From Eutypa lata (Eukaryota; Ascomycota; Sordariomycetes; Xylariales; Diatrypaceae), in NCBI GenBank assembly GCA_022661535.1, contig JAKULF010000004.1, positions 2,108,001 through 2,172,000 on the forward strand: a DNA stretch of 64,000 nt, written 5' to 3'. The notes below the pieces were generated by a model. The model was not told the origin of the DNA. It was given only the letters and a program-made list of their open reading frames with translations, and ran no database searches. A program made the position numbers and the translations under genes. Positions 49,401 to 61,481 of this stretch are shown piece by piece; the first letter of the stretch is position 1, and each line of letters begins with the position of its first letter.

Positions 49401-51567
49401 CCCTGAAGGAATGAAGACGTAGCATACATTTGATGATCTTATACATGGAACCACACTATGCTATACATAGTAATTATGTCACTGTACTACATAATTGAAA
49501 TCATTCTCACTCCAAACGTCCAGCCATTAAGTCTGTCATGGGCCTACTGTTGAGATGTAATAGACAGGATCTTCACGAAAAGGAGTGCTCCAGGCCCTCT
49601 TGAATATGGACATACTATAAGATAATCAGGTTAGCTCCCAAGGTACATTTGAGATACTATCGCCCTCGCTTGAAGATATTATAAGACGAGAGACAGCTCT
49701 AGTTCTTCACACGCCCTCTTATCTTTTAGAGACGTGTAAGTCAAGGCGGCATATCTTAGATCGGGTAATTATGTACTCTCCACCAGTAGGAATTTACTCA
49801 TATTAGCCTACCATATGATAGGCATGCTCTAGTTTCACGTATCCCGCGTTTGTGTCTGCTTAGGTTTTGTTTCAGCTAGATTGTCGGCAATACTGCCCTT
49901 GCAACAGCGGAATCACCATTTGTTGTAGTTGGGTACACTGGTCCCAAGATCCCTAGACAAGTGAGAGGTATACAAATCTCTACCTTCATACTACCTGTGA
50001 GTTTCCACTTTCTGTTATTACGCGGATAACATGATCTCTAATGGGAATGGGCTTTAGACGAAGCAACATGTCGCAACATGACCACAGATGTATATTAAGA
50101 AATTACATTCGCCACACGAACATAATAGAATGAACTATGAACCATAGAATGGCCATGAATCCTTAAAATAGAGCCAATGGTACATTTGAACCTCTCGAAG
50201 AGGCCTATACTACCCCGTACACAATTGGCAATACATCTAAAATAACGCACCCGATGTTACGCTAGAGGGGTCATAACTTGTTGCAAGAGGAGTGCAGAAG
50301 GAAGAAGATGATGTTGTATTGGCTATGGAGAGACCAAGCCCCGGTGGCGCGGAAGCTCTAGAATACTTAGACTATTGGCTGCCACAGGTGACAGACATCC
50401 AATAAAGGTTGCAACGCTTAATACTATGTCAAATTGAACTAAAGCTTGACACTGAAGGTAAGACTGCTGCCCCTGTTCAGTATTAGTGAGAAATTCGGTT
50501 AGACACGGAGGCGAGGTTCTCCAGTTGGCTCATACCTGATACGTAGATGTACATGCGTACTGACTATCATTGGTCATGAGAGGGCCTTCGGGTGAGATGG
50601 TGTCGATGTTATTGGAGTCAATCTAAGTGCGTAGGACCTCCGTAACTAAGCTAGAAACTGCACCCCCCATTACTACCTAGTACCGATATTTTCAATACTT
50701 GTTGCTTTCAGCTAAATCTGCCTGCAGTTAGTCGTACAAAATTAGCAGCCTACAGTCCACGCCACTGTGGGAGGATGTGTACATAGGTAAGACATATCAA
50801 GGGTTAGGTGGTAAACAAGAGAATTGAGAGCGATCTTGATTGCAAAGGTTGCCAATCTGGATCCTTCTTTGAATTATAAATGTCTGTGATGAGGAGATCT
50901 AGCTCTAATACTGGTTGATATAGGTGATACGTAACCCTGATTTTAGCTTACGGTAGAAATGCATTGATATCATTGAGTCTCGCGGTGACGCATTTGCCAC
51001 TGCATAGATGACTCCTGAAGTCGAGGTAGCGAAACCCTGAGACGTAGTAGGGCTAAGATAAAAATCTACCTGCTTGATGTATTGAAGCCATGTAAACAAT
51101 GCACCTAGCTTAAGCAGAATTGCGTTAGAATGCTTGTTCTTCTAGCTTTTTGGAAAGCTTGAATACTGTCGCATCCAAGAGTCGATCAACAACTGCGTCT
51201 CTTATGACATGACCCCCTGTTTTCTGCCTGGGCTCAGCCGTCAATTAAGTCTAAATAGACGACGAAAACCTGCGGAAAAGAACTCCCAGTTAAGCTACCC
51301 AGTATATAGTTCGTCTTTAGAGGCGTATGTGTGATGAGATGTTTAATGAAATAGACTCTAAAGTAACTTGGATGTACTTAGAGATTAGGAACATATCTAG
51401 AAGGCTTTCAGCGGTGATAGCAATAATAATAATTAAAGGTCAGTGTAAAGTTGATTCGGTACTATCTGTATTGTACACGTGTAACCATTTGTGTAGTTTA
51501 CTCCCGTAATAGACTTGTGACGAAAACTTTTGCAATTAATTTCCCTATTTATGTACAATTTTCTCTT
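40427..51567. other. 11-kb gene-free region upstream of flbC
   Basis: No protein-coding gene is supported between the flbC start and the Fta2-like relic. All frames are short (under 125 codons), overlap in conflicting registers and lack known motifs. The DNA is moderately AT-rich, with many copies of TAGGTA/TACCTA words, some forming perfect palindromes (TAGGTAATTACCTA near 45433). The first 2 kb, next to flbC, probably hold a long 5' leader and promoter. I could not recognise any RNA gene. Confidence 0.5.
46468..46488. repeat. ACAT tetranucleotide repeat
   Basis: About five copies of ACAT in non-coding DNA. Confidence 0.85.
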
Positions 51568-52547
51568 TTATATATCAACATATTCCATATTCTTAATATT
51601 GGACTTGGAACTATTTACTTGTCTTTCGCGCTTTGCTTCCCGATCCCTTTCTGCTTTCTCCCAATCATACAGCTCCGGTCGGTATTTAGGATAGTAGATT
51701 TCGTGTTCGTAGACGTCGAGCCGGGTCCTTCGTAGAACATTTTCCTGTAGGTCCCAGTTTGGGCCAATCCTCTTCCAAATACGTCGACCTGTTGTCTCCT
51801 CGTTATAATCATCAATCATTTGATCAAAGTCGTCCTCGTCCGCTTTCGGCAAACTTTCCAGGCTTGCTTTGAACTTGACGACACGATCAGCCCACTCCTT
51901 ACTGAGATTAGGGTGAGGTACCGTGGTTGAACTTCCAAACTCTAGTAAGAGCCTCTCTAAGTAGTTTTCTTTTCGAACATCGAATATTTTTATCCCCATC
52001 TTATTAATCATCTGAAGATCGCGAATCATGCGTGTAATCATACGGGGGGTGAAAGGCGTTTTGCTGCCGATGAACTCCTTGACGAGCGCTTTCAGCGGCG
52101 GACGAGTATCTCCGTCTGTAGACTCTCTAATGGGGACACCTTTTCTCCTTAACTGTTCTTCTTGGTCGGAAGTGAGAATGGTATACCCGTAGTATTTTGC
52201 TACTCGGTGTCCCACGTTGCCCTCTTCAAGCCGACCATAGACACGGTATTCTCTATAGAAAGACTCAGTAGTATTTTGATTCTTCGCCCCCGTTGTCAAC
52301 CCAGTACTCTTTTGATCCCTCATACTGGAACTATTAACATTAGTTGCATTCAGAAACCGGGAATATGCATACTTACCACCTTTAAAGCATATACTTTTGT
52401 CCCCATGGAAATTTTCCATACGTGCCCATGTGTACCATCGCTAACTGGCTTAATCCAATTGATGTTCAACGGCTAACACTCATTTCTGAATGGCGAAACT
52501 TTCGGGCCTGGGATAGGTGGAAGCGGTTGCATGTCTAACATCGTCAT
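51568..52547 (-). pseudogene. Fta2-like (Sim4 subunit, kinase-fold) gene relic
   Basis: Read from ATG 52547 on the minus strand, the start is Pro-rich (LPPIPGPKVSPF). A TAG follows at 52473-52475, then a glycine-loop-like stretch and a VAIK-like lysine (GTHGHVWKISMGTKVYALKV). A 46-nt GT-AG intron fits at 52331-52376. Exon 2 begins FQYEGSKEYWV and then needs a one-base shift near 52265 to enter the long frame ending at 51568. That frame has SFYREYRVYGRL, KALVKEFI, MGIKIFDVRKENYL (catalytic-loop position) and PHPNLS, the pattern of fungal proteins annotated as kinetochore Sim4 complex subunit Fta2 domain. Many such proteins are expanded, degenerate kinase-fold paralogues rather than true kinetochore subunits. 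One stop plus one frameshift indicate a pseudogene. The 283-codon open frame starting at 52419 translates exon 1 and the intron in the wrong register. Confidence 0.68.
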
Positions 52548-53713
52548 AAACTAGGGCATATTCCTATACTTCACCGAAGTATCTATCCATGCTTTTCTTC
52601 CCTTTCTTTCTTGTTTTCTAATGGACTGCTTTCTTTTGTTTCAATCTGTTTTAAGTTTAAGGTCAACAAAGAGTGATGTTAGATATTTTGACTAGGATGG
52701 AAACTGGGACATTTCTCTTTAATATTCCATTGGCTACTGCCCACAAGCAATTGCAAATGTATATACCACGCCAAAAACCACGGTAGAAAGTAGTAAACTG
52801 TTGTATTGGTCAATAATATGCCTCGCAATAATGCAGAAGCATGTGCTCATGAACCGATTATCACTACTAGTTAAATAACTCATTTCAGTGAATCATGAGG
52901 TTAATTTGAAGATAGCATACTAAATCAGTATTATGTCAAACCATTACTACCTAGGTAGCTCAAGTATCAGTTTTATATAAGACAATGCTCTTTGGTGGTA
53001 TAGTCTACCATAATTGAGATACACTATTCCGTTACAATTTGCCTGTCATATCTATTAAATTTTGTTGAAAAATCAAGGTTACTCCCTGTCGTTTTATTTC
53101 TATATTGTTTTATTTTTATTTATTTTTATTTTACTACTTCCCACAGAATTTCGTAGATTAATTCACAAACAACATTACTGGATAGTTAGGAGTAACCACA
53201 CAGCTTAGACCGATGCGTATCTATTTTTTGAAGTGGACTTAACTTGAAACCTCTTTACTCTGTGACGGCACGTATAGAATGGCTGTATTTAGGGATCACC
53301 ATGATAGGGTGAATATATTTAACTAAAGAAAGGAAGGAATACACTTGAGGGGATAATACGGCCGAAGGGCATACTTATAGTACAGATTGTATCGATGGTT
53401 TAAGGCAGCCAACCATAGCACCAACTTCTTAGGCTTCTATCCCATCTCCAGGGTTATATCTACCTACTGTATGGAATACTATTCTATAGACCTGCCAAAC
53501 ATCCGCCATGACACTCCATACTCCATACCAGTGTACCTCCATACTCCATACAAGTGTACCTCCATAAGGAGCGTAGACAGGAAACTGAGGATGAAAAAAG
53601 TGTAGTCTGCCAGAATCCGAGATCCACTGAAGTATTGTGACTTCGTCAAACAGCAATATAGGATACTACGTATGTCGTGTACACCTAAATGCTTGAATGA
53701 CAATCGATGATCT
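52548..53713. other. Intergenic region
   Basis: About 1.2 kb of AT-rich spacer without a recognisable gene. It contains a perfect CTACCTAGGTAG palindrome near 52950 and a 23-bp direct duplication at 53518-53563. Confidence 0.55.
53518..53563. repeat. 23-bp direct duplication
   Basis: Two adjacent copies (53518-53540 and 53541-53563) differ at one base and lie in non-coding DNA, suggesting recent slippage. Confidence 0.8.
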
Positions 53714-54165
53714 CTAGATAACGACATAACCTTCATCCTCAGCATCTAACTCGACCCATTCGTCGTCGGCGCAGTCTAAGTCATCCGTCGATTGACCTGA
53801 AGATTAAATTGTTAGAGATGGATATGATACAGGCATAGAACTGATGTGAATGAAGGGTATGGCTTACTATGGGACTGCTCTTGCTGCTGCTGGATTTCTG
53901 AGTGCCGCTCTGTTTTTCCCGGCGAAGAAGAACCCACGGCCTTCTTCTTCTCTGTGGTAATTTTGTGCTGCTCCATGGTGGCTATGCATGGTTAGAGAAT
54001 TTCCCCGATGCTACTAGAAAGGGTTGCAAATAACTCACAGTCCAACTTAGCTATGTGCTTCATGCAGTTTTGGTATTCCTCCGCGTCCGGATCCAAGCGA
54101 TCAGCCAGCCAGGCTAGTTTCGCCTTCGCCTTTTGGAGGTTTTTGATAAATCCATCGGAATCCAT
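53714..54165 (-). CDS. Small acidic/charged protein, three exons, unrecognised
   Basis: Three exons on the minus strand, 54039-54165, 53868-53981 and 53714-53796, splice into 107 codons from ATG to TAG. Both introns (57 and 71 nt) have good GT-AG ends (GTGAGT and GTAAGC donors; TAG and CAG acceptors), and the phases match at both junctions. No exon is longer than about 130 nt, so no uninterrupted frame reveals the gene. Residues 1-42 are predicted helical and charged (KAKAKLAWLADRLDPDAEEY). The middle is Lys/Gln-rich (TTEKKKAVGSSSPGK, QQQQEQ). The end is strongly acidic and contains DDEWVEL. That W-x-x-L in an acidic context resembles an Atg8-interacting motif, but this is only a resemblance. 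I do not recognise a family. Confidence 0.62.
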
Positions 54166-55667
54166 TTTGAGGGATTTGGGCCTAGATGTTTCATGTAAGT
54201 ACCATGCCGCATTTCGATATCTGAGATGGTTTGAACTTACTGGATAATTGAGTGTTGATTAAGTATCAAATGTGCGAATGCAATAGCTTTATTGACCACT
54301 GATCAAGTTGGGTGGAAGGAATTGAAGTATGAAGAAGTAAGGTAATATATATAAAAGCTTTGTAATGCAGCTGTGGGATTACACCTTAAATAACAATAGG
54401 TGTGTATGTACATACAATGGGTAGTTATCACCATGGAGATAGGTTGGAAACCTAAGGAGCACATACTTGCCCATGACAAGGCGTCCATTTATGTACTATA
54501 ATTAGGGCCTTATGTCATTGTACATACGGTGTTAGATTACTTCCTTCCTACCTCTAACCCAACCAATACACTCCCATTTTCGTACAGAATCGTAGATGCG
54601 CCGCCATTCTCCCTCGCCACCATATTGTCGTCCACTTGAAAAATTTGTTGATCGTTTCCTACCAACATATATGTTGAGCAATAGGTTAAAACTACATTAT
54701 TATATAAAACCAGACCTAGTAGATAAATGGTATTCATTTAGAGTTGCGGTATTTATATCTTCACAATGCTGTCTTGAGATAATTCAATTTATAGACTCCT
54801 CGTCTTACAACGAAAACGCGTCGTAATGAAATAAGAAACCACGCTGGATATATGCGTTTCAGGTCCATATATATTAGAAAGAATCCATTGTTGTCCCTTG
54901 GCATTGTTTGACGATATTGATGGAAATCAGATGAACCTTAAATTGTGTAGATAATAAAGCTAATAGGCATCACATAACTTAGGGCGCCAACAGTTTGACA
55001 CTATCAACAATCAACAGTGTTATCCATTCACGTGTATCAGGGTTTAGTCCTTCAGGGCTACTGCTGAGTTCCCCAGGTGCACAGGTGCTAAACGCTAGTT
55101 GATTCAAGCAAGCAGGCATTGCAAACATTATATTGATGTTGAAGTCTACGATCCTTAGATGATAAATAAACTGATTTTGAACCGACCTCCACTAATCCTA
55201 GTACTTAAATGGGTCTGTGCACCTTCTTTATAAGGAACGGTGCAAAGTCTGGATATGGGTTAACCTTTGCAAGTCATATTTATGTTGCTATCTATCCGTG
55301 TGTCTCATAAGTACAGACTTATCGTTTTAGCGTGGATATCTGAACCATCGACGTTTTCGTTTCAATAGAGAAGCTCATAATATCATGACTGCTTATGTGG
55401 TCATATGAGGATACTCGCGCCATATGGCAATATGGATGAGCAGCAAAAAGAGCGTATTTTGGTCAAATTATTCTGCTGTCTATCTAGCCCAAGTGGTCCA
55501 TAAATAACCAGTACATAGCATATCCCGCCATCGCGTATCAGTGAATTGCTTCCTTCAATATTTCTTGTGTAGTATCAAGCCGTATATAGCGAATGTGTGT
55601 TCAATAGCAGAAGATCCTCAACAGTTCACTCATCACATGGCAATCAGGCATTGCCACTGAAAAGCTG
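54166..55667. other. Intergenic region
   Basis: About 1.5 kb. A minus-strand frame of 66 codons (54537-54737) has no motif I recognise. No other gene is visible. Confidence 0.5.
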
Positions 55668-56764
55668 TTAGCCAGCGGCAACATGAACTTCAACGGTTCC
55701 TGTACCAGTCGACTGGACCTTAATATATGCCAGGTCTAGTACAGCGTCCCGATTGTAGTTAATCATACTCCACACTCCGTTTGCCTCTTCACCAAACGTA
55801 CTCCCTCCTTCAAAGATCCTAGTCTGGTAGCCGGAAGACGCAGAAGCAACGTGAACCTCGACTGTACCAGTTCCCGTATTAGCATCCTTGATATAGACCA
55901 AATCAGCGGCGGTAGGCGATGAGTACGGGGCTAGGGACCAGAAACCGCTGTTCTCCAAACCAAAAGTCGTGCCCGTCTGGAGGAGAAGTTGGTTGTAAGG
56001 AGACGCCCCAGCCCCAGAAGCAACGTGGACTTCCACTGTATTGGTGCCCGTGTTTCTAGTCTTGATGTAAACAAGATCAAGAATTCCGTCGCCGTTGTAG
56101 TCATACAGCTTCCAGATGCCATTGTTCTCGTTCGAGAACACAGTCACAACCTCCTGCGTCCGTGTCTGGTATCTGGAAGCACCAGACGCGATGTGCACCT
56201 CCACCTTTCCAGACGGGGTATTGCTGGTCTTGATGAAGGCGAGGTCGGGCAGCGCGCTAGATTTAGAAGGTACCAGAATCCAGGTGCCGTCGTTTTCAAG
56301 ACCAAATGTAGTCCCGGCTTCGAAGATCCGGGTGGCGAAGTTGGAAGACGAGGAAGCGATATGCACCTCGACCGAATTGGTTCCCGTGCTACGTGTTTTA
56401 ATGTAGGCAAGGTCGGGAACACCATCGCCAGTGGCACTAAGGGAAAAGGAAAGGTCAGGAATTGGCTATGAAGTATGGGAGTACACTGAAATCAAGTAAC
56501 AAATAGATAAACCAGTACATGAAATGAACCTGATATAGAGTGTGGGTGAATATGAGGGAACTTATGCTCTACTTACTCGATCAACTGCCATACTCCATTG
56601 TTTTCTTCTCCAAACGTCGTTCCAGTCTCAAGGATCCTTGTCTCGTACGGGGCTTGGCGATAGTCCAGGGACGACCGGTCAGCCTGTAGAGCCAACCCAA
56701 GAATGGGGGACGCAAGGTAGGAGAGACATCCCATGTATGAGAAAAGTTGCGAAGAGGAAATCAT
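55668..56764 (-). CDS. Secreted protein with five VCBS/FG-GAP-like repeats
   Basis: Exon 1 is 56577-56764 and exon 2 is 55668-56436 (minus strand, 140-nt GT-AG intron), giving 318 residues. The first 25 residues form a secretion signal (SYLASPILGLALQA). The whole mature part is five tandem repeats of about 53-57 residues. Each carries a TRIFExGTTFG-like block, an NNGVW-like block, a PDLAYIKT-like block and a VEVHVAS-like block. The GDGxxDL loop in repeats 1 and 3 is the calcium-type loop of FG-GAP/VCBS propeller repeats; repeats 2, 4 and 5 have lost it in part. Such repeats are common in bacterial cell-surface proteins and occur in some secreted fungal proteins, where they bind ligands or sugars. 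No enzymatic domain is present, so this is a repeat-only protein. Function unknown. Confidence 0.87.
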
Positions 56765-59712
56765 GTTGGATTTAGTTTCAGTAGGTAGTCTGAAGGGGTT
56801 GTTTAGCTTGAAGAATGTAGGGAAAGAATATTACTCAGGTAGAAAGTTGGACGATGGGAAGTTATCGCTCTTATATATTCCCAAGAAACGTCTTGTGGTA
56901 CGGCTACGAACACTGCTAGTCCTATACAACTTGATAATTTAATGTGAGGCACGGGTCACTCCATGTATCTCCAAATCATTGATATTGAGAGGACTGTACT
57001 ACATAAATCTACCCAACACTCCCCAGAGTACAGACATAACTCCGCCTACCGTTTTGTCTCCTGGAGACAGCGGAGACCAATGAATAAAACAGTATAAGTG
57101 ACTCCAGCCGCAACAGAAATGGAAAATTTCTGACATCAGCGATGAAGTAGGACTATACCGGGTAGGATTATTGGATTGCAATATTGGAAAATCAGTTAAT
57201 GGAATGTAACATTGTCGGTTTGAAGAAAGGCCGTATGACTGCATATATCATATTCAGCTAATATGAGGTAGGCTTTGAGAAACCCCATTGCAACCTATCA
57301 CACATAATAGAGTTCCTCACAACTAAGAGTTATTAATTTATCATGCAGCTTGTTATACCTAGGACCATCAAATATGTGTTCTTGAAGGAAGTATAGCCAG
57401 GGCTAGATTCGTTACCTAACCAATCGCGGGGAATGCTACTATTTGCTGCAGTATTGGAGGAACTTCCTCTTGGACCAATCAATGGTTGAGGCAGTAAACC
57501 CTTTTCCTTCAGCTGAGGGAATTCAATAAATCACGTAATAGAAACAGTTTCGGTGTGTCCATTGTCTATTATGTTTCTGTGATATGAGATAATTATACCT
57601 GGTTCCAATGCAAACAGTATAACGCAATTGATGTTGAACTTTCGGTCACAGGATTTTGGAAGTCCAAGAGTTATGACAATCTGAATAATAAGGAAGGTAA
57701 GGCAGAACCTCAATACAAAATACCACCCTACGTTTAAGTGCCTTCGAATGGGAGCGAGGAAATCTAACATTAATATAAATGTGGTAACCTACAGACTTAG
57801 TCAACCTAGGGAATAAAAGTAAACGGATATCTGCAATTGAAGAAGGATCAGTTTGAAATTTGTTCAATTCTAAATGCGCTAGTTTTATGGCGAGGCTCGT
57901 CGAGACCAAGCAAAGTCCGGCTCTTTTGGACACTCTTTCGAATAAGATATTGTTCCAGCAGCACGTTAGAATAAGACCATTTGGCATTGGTTAATGTTCT
58001 GTGCGCCTCGCGGTGTTTGAAATACAACATCTTCTAAGAATGTGTTTTTCTAACAAACCTTCAATAACACTAAATCTAGAGGCTTCTAATTATAAAGAGG
58101 CTCGCATCTTGATTACGAATTAAGTTATGTAAACGAATAATGTTTTGAACAATAGTGATGGGCAAGTCAGCACAGTTAATTTACATCTCCAACCTCTTGT
58201 TTATCATCCGCTCTCTATTCCAACTGAAATAATGAAAGTAATTGTAGCATCTCAGTAGATAATATTGGCTCATTAACGTACTACCGCCCAAGCAATGCCA
58301 CTATCAATCTAAAGGGCGAATGCCCCCTTTCAAGCAGTGGCCCCATTAGATGTTATGGATGCGCATGTACACGGTTTATTAGCGTATAGCAAGCTCAATA
58401 TATTCCCGTTGTGATTTCATAAGCCGCAGGAAAGCCGTGTGGTCGTATTCATGTACTTTAGCAGGTTATATGTGTAACACAGACCAATATCGGATGGGCT
58501 ATGAATATTTAAGGGGTACAGTACCCTGAATTCGTTGCCTGATCAAGAAATTTCCTCGAGACTAGGACTTATAGCCCCCAGCTGAATAATCCGATCCGCT
58601 GTCCTTTCAGCAGAAAGATTCAATAACAACTGTTGGGTCCTACTATCCTCTTCCCAATTAGTTAATGATCTGAGATATTATACAGCTGAATAGGATCATT
58701 CCGGGCACGCGATTATATGTGCTCGGTGTAGTTAATATTATCAGTCAATGTTGAGTCCATGATGGAGCCCTCCCTCCCCCACTCCCTCCCCCACTCCCTC
58801 CCCCTTCTTTCTCCAGCCCTATTACACTCAGTGTACTAGTACGTATGACACGCGGCACTTTGCTTTAACGGTGAATCTAATATAAATCTATTTGGCGAGT
58901 GGCTTTCTGTATGATGTATTTGGTAGATTTATTGGTAATCATAAGTGAGTGCTCCTCTAGGCACTGTCGATCCCGTCTGAATGCGTTGAAAACGGTCTGT
59001 AACTAGTAGGATAGATACTTATTTATTCGAGCCATAGGAAAGATGTTGATTAGGTCTTATAGCTATTGGAATCCCTGCTTCGGCCGTTTCTCGGTGCTCA
59101 AAGTCCTAATTGATAGCATATACAATAATAAGTATGAGACGATATGTTGCAACAACACAGAACGAATAAGTGGGAATTTGACCTCCTCTCTCGGCGGAAA
59201 GAAAAGAATCGGGTCTTTCTCTACTGCTACAACTTTGCAGTCAACAATGAGTCTTAACGGATTATGATGTTAGCCACGACGGTGAGGAATGGCTTGCATG
59301 GCTAGGGCGGCTTGGCGCGCATATGTGTAGTCTCATTACCTGGAGTAAGTATGCATAAATCCTGCAAGAAACGGCTTCATTACGTAGAGAATCTCACCAA
59401 TTTAGAAGTCCTTGTTCATTTTCCCATTCTTGTTAATAGGTTTAATTTCGTGCGGAGTTATAAGGAATGCTAGTCATCCTGACCCTTGGCGTGGGGTTCA
59501 TCGCCAAGACTTCCTTTACTGTGATTGGTTTCATCAAAACGGGGATACGACTACATTCCTGCAATGTGTACATAGTTTCACATGGATGGCATGTAGCCGT
59601 ACTGCAATGGTCTTTTCTTGACTGCATATTCCTACTTCATCCTGAGAAGGTCATTCGTTGGTCATTACGACACCCCCTTGACAAGATGTGTGAGGCTACC
59701 GACAACGTCGTA
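56765..59712. other. Gene-poor interval
   Basis: About 2.9 kb. Overlapping minus-strand frames between 57531 and 58030 are in different registers and share hydrophobic stretches, which may be the remains of a broken gene, but I cannot name a family or rebuild a frame. A 12-bp CT-rich repeat lies at 58771-58804. Nothing else is recognisable. Confidence 0.5.
58771..58804. repeat. 12-bp pyrimidine tandem repeat
   Basis: TCCCTCCCCCAC is repeated twice and followed by a diverging third copy. The strand is almost pure pyrimidine. Confidence 0.85.
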
Positions 59713-61481
59713 TCAGCCCGACTTCCGCTTCCTCAGAACAATCCGCTGTGCCCTATCTCGGGGCTCGATTAGAGTTACTTTCCGCACACCCTGTGGCCGC
59801 TTTCCAATACATTCAATATCGTAATCCATGAGGATATGTGACATGGCAAGTTTCTGTAGTGTGATGGCAAACCATCTTCCAGGGCATGCGGGCCGGCCCA
59901 GCCCGAAAATGAGGAAGTCCGGTGACAAGGTGGTGACTTTCGGCCGGGCTGGATCCTCGAGGGCTCGCCTGGGGTTAAAACCACCTGGGTAGTACTTCTG
60001 GTCGGTCTGGATACCCCGTATCGGCGCGGCAAGGGTCGCGCCCTTAGGGACATGCAGACCGTTTGAGAAGGTGAAGCCACCCTCGGAGACAATGGTTCGC
60101 TCGAGACCGACATCGCCGACGGGATTTGAGCGGAGACTCTCGCGGTAGAAAGAATCCATAAAGTCCAACTTGCCCACGAATTCGGCGTTGTAGCCCCCTG
60201 CTTCCTTGAGTGCCGAACTGATCTCTGCACGGAGGTCGGCGATAGTCTCATCGAATGTTTCCTTAGGAAGTCCGACAAGGTCATACATGGCATTACTGAA
60301 TGTAAGTGTATTCGAGTATGACTGTAGGAAGTTGAATGTAAGAACCCGGTTGACTAGCATCATCGGTGTATATTCAACATGTGAATTCGGGTCGTTCTTA
60401 GCCACTTTCATGACTGCCGTGAGAAGATCGTTCTAGAATATCACGTTAGAGTTTGTACGAAATACTACCAAGTGAGAGATGCTAGGACACATACCGGGAG
60501 ATTAGGTTCCTTTCCTGTCTTTTCAGATTCATCGAGAATCTGCATTCTTTCTATGATGTAAGGGAGTGCATGCCTAGCTACTATTTCGCGATCCCGCCTT
60601 AGTCGCCGTTGTACCAGTGGCGCTAACAATCTGTGAATAGTGTTACTATTGCTTTGGTCAAGGACGCTTGATGTTTCCTAGTACGTACGGACGAAGGAAC
60701 GGTGGGATAAACCGGACATAAATGGCCAGTGAGAACATGTTCACGGCATAATCTATTGTCGCCTCAAGGAACTCTTCATTGCGACAAAGAGGGTAGCCGA
60801 CGATTATCCTATTGCTTGTGCGAGATAGGAACTTCATAGCCGTGTCCCAGACATTTAACCTAATCTCTCCATTCTTGTCCATTTGGGAAGTCAGGGTGTC
60901 GTTCATAGCGGATACCATCTCCTCGTTCATCATGTCTATCTTGTAGCGCAGTTTCTGAACAAGCTCTTTCCGCACAATGGGCTTCTGGATATTATTGTCG
61001 AGCATGTTGTCTCCGAATAAGCTATACTTAGCATGCATCACCTCTCGCACGTATTTGTCGAACGAGACGACATCTTCGGGCTGTTTAGCATATTCCCCGA
61101 TGAGCTCGACGGGAAGTAGCAACATGAAACCCGTATTCGAATGGGGAAACGGGATCAGAAATAGCTCATTGGCGGAGTTTTGCATCTATTTTGTTAGCTG
61201 CTGTTACGTCAGGATATATAAATCAGATATTTCCTTACCTTTTCATATAAAGCCTTGAATAGCCCTCCGGCATGGAAGACACACTCGTGGACTATCGAGA
61301 AGAACTGAAGGAGTCCGCGTTCCCCCTTCACCCATGGATACGCATCATATCTCCGCGAGAATGAAGCTGTCAAAGCAGGTTCTAAGAGATGCCCCAGCCA
61401 GGCTACGACAACAGCTATCGTAGCGTAAGCCACAATGCGAGGCATCAGCCATAGCAATGTTCCTGAAGCATTGAGATCCAT
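59713..61481 (-). CDS. Cytochrome P450 monooxygenase, membrane-bound
   Basis: Four minus-strand exons, 61239-61481, 60689-61185, 60495-60630 and 59713-60432, give 531 residues. The introns are 53, 58 and 62 nt, all GT-AG with matching phases. The second donor lies inside an apparently open stretch (the uninterrupted frame runs past it), but only this splice restores the conserved FLRPLLAPLVQRRLRRDREI segment. Residues about 10-30 form the N-terminal membrane anchor. The K-helix ExxR is ESLR (390-393). The heme-binding motif is FGLGRPACPGRWFA with Cys475. The position two residues before the Cys, usually His or Arg, is Pro. The sequence style resembles P450s of fungal terpenoid and meroterpenoid clusters. 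It is divergent from a UbiA-family gene 1.5 kb away, suggesting a shared pathway. The substrate is unknown. Confidence 0.88.

Noticed and set aside
51568..52419. Intact 283-residue protein starting at 52419
   Set aside because: Its first 45 or so residues translate exon 1 and an intron in the wrong register; the conserved N-lobe lies in another frame.
57531..58030. Possible broken membrane-protein gene on the minus strand
   Set aside because: Frames conflict and no family could be named; left as an uncertain note only.
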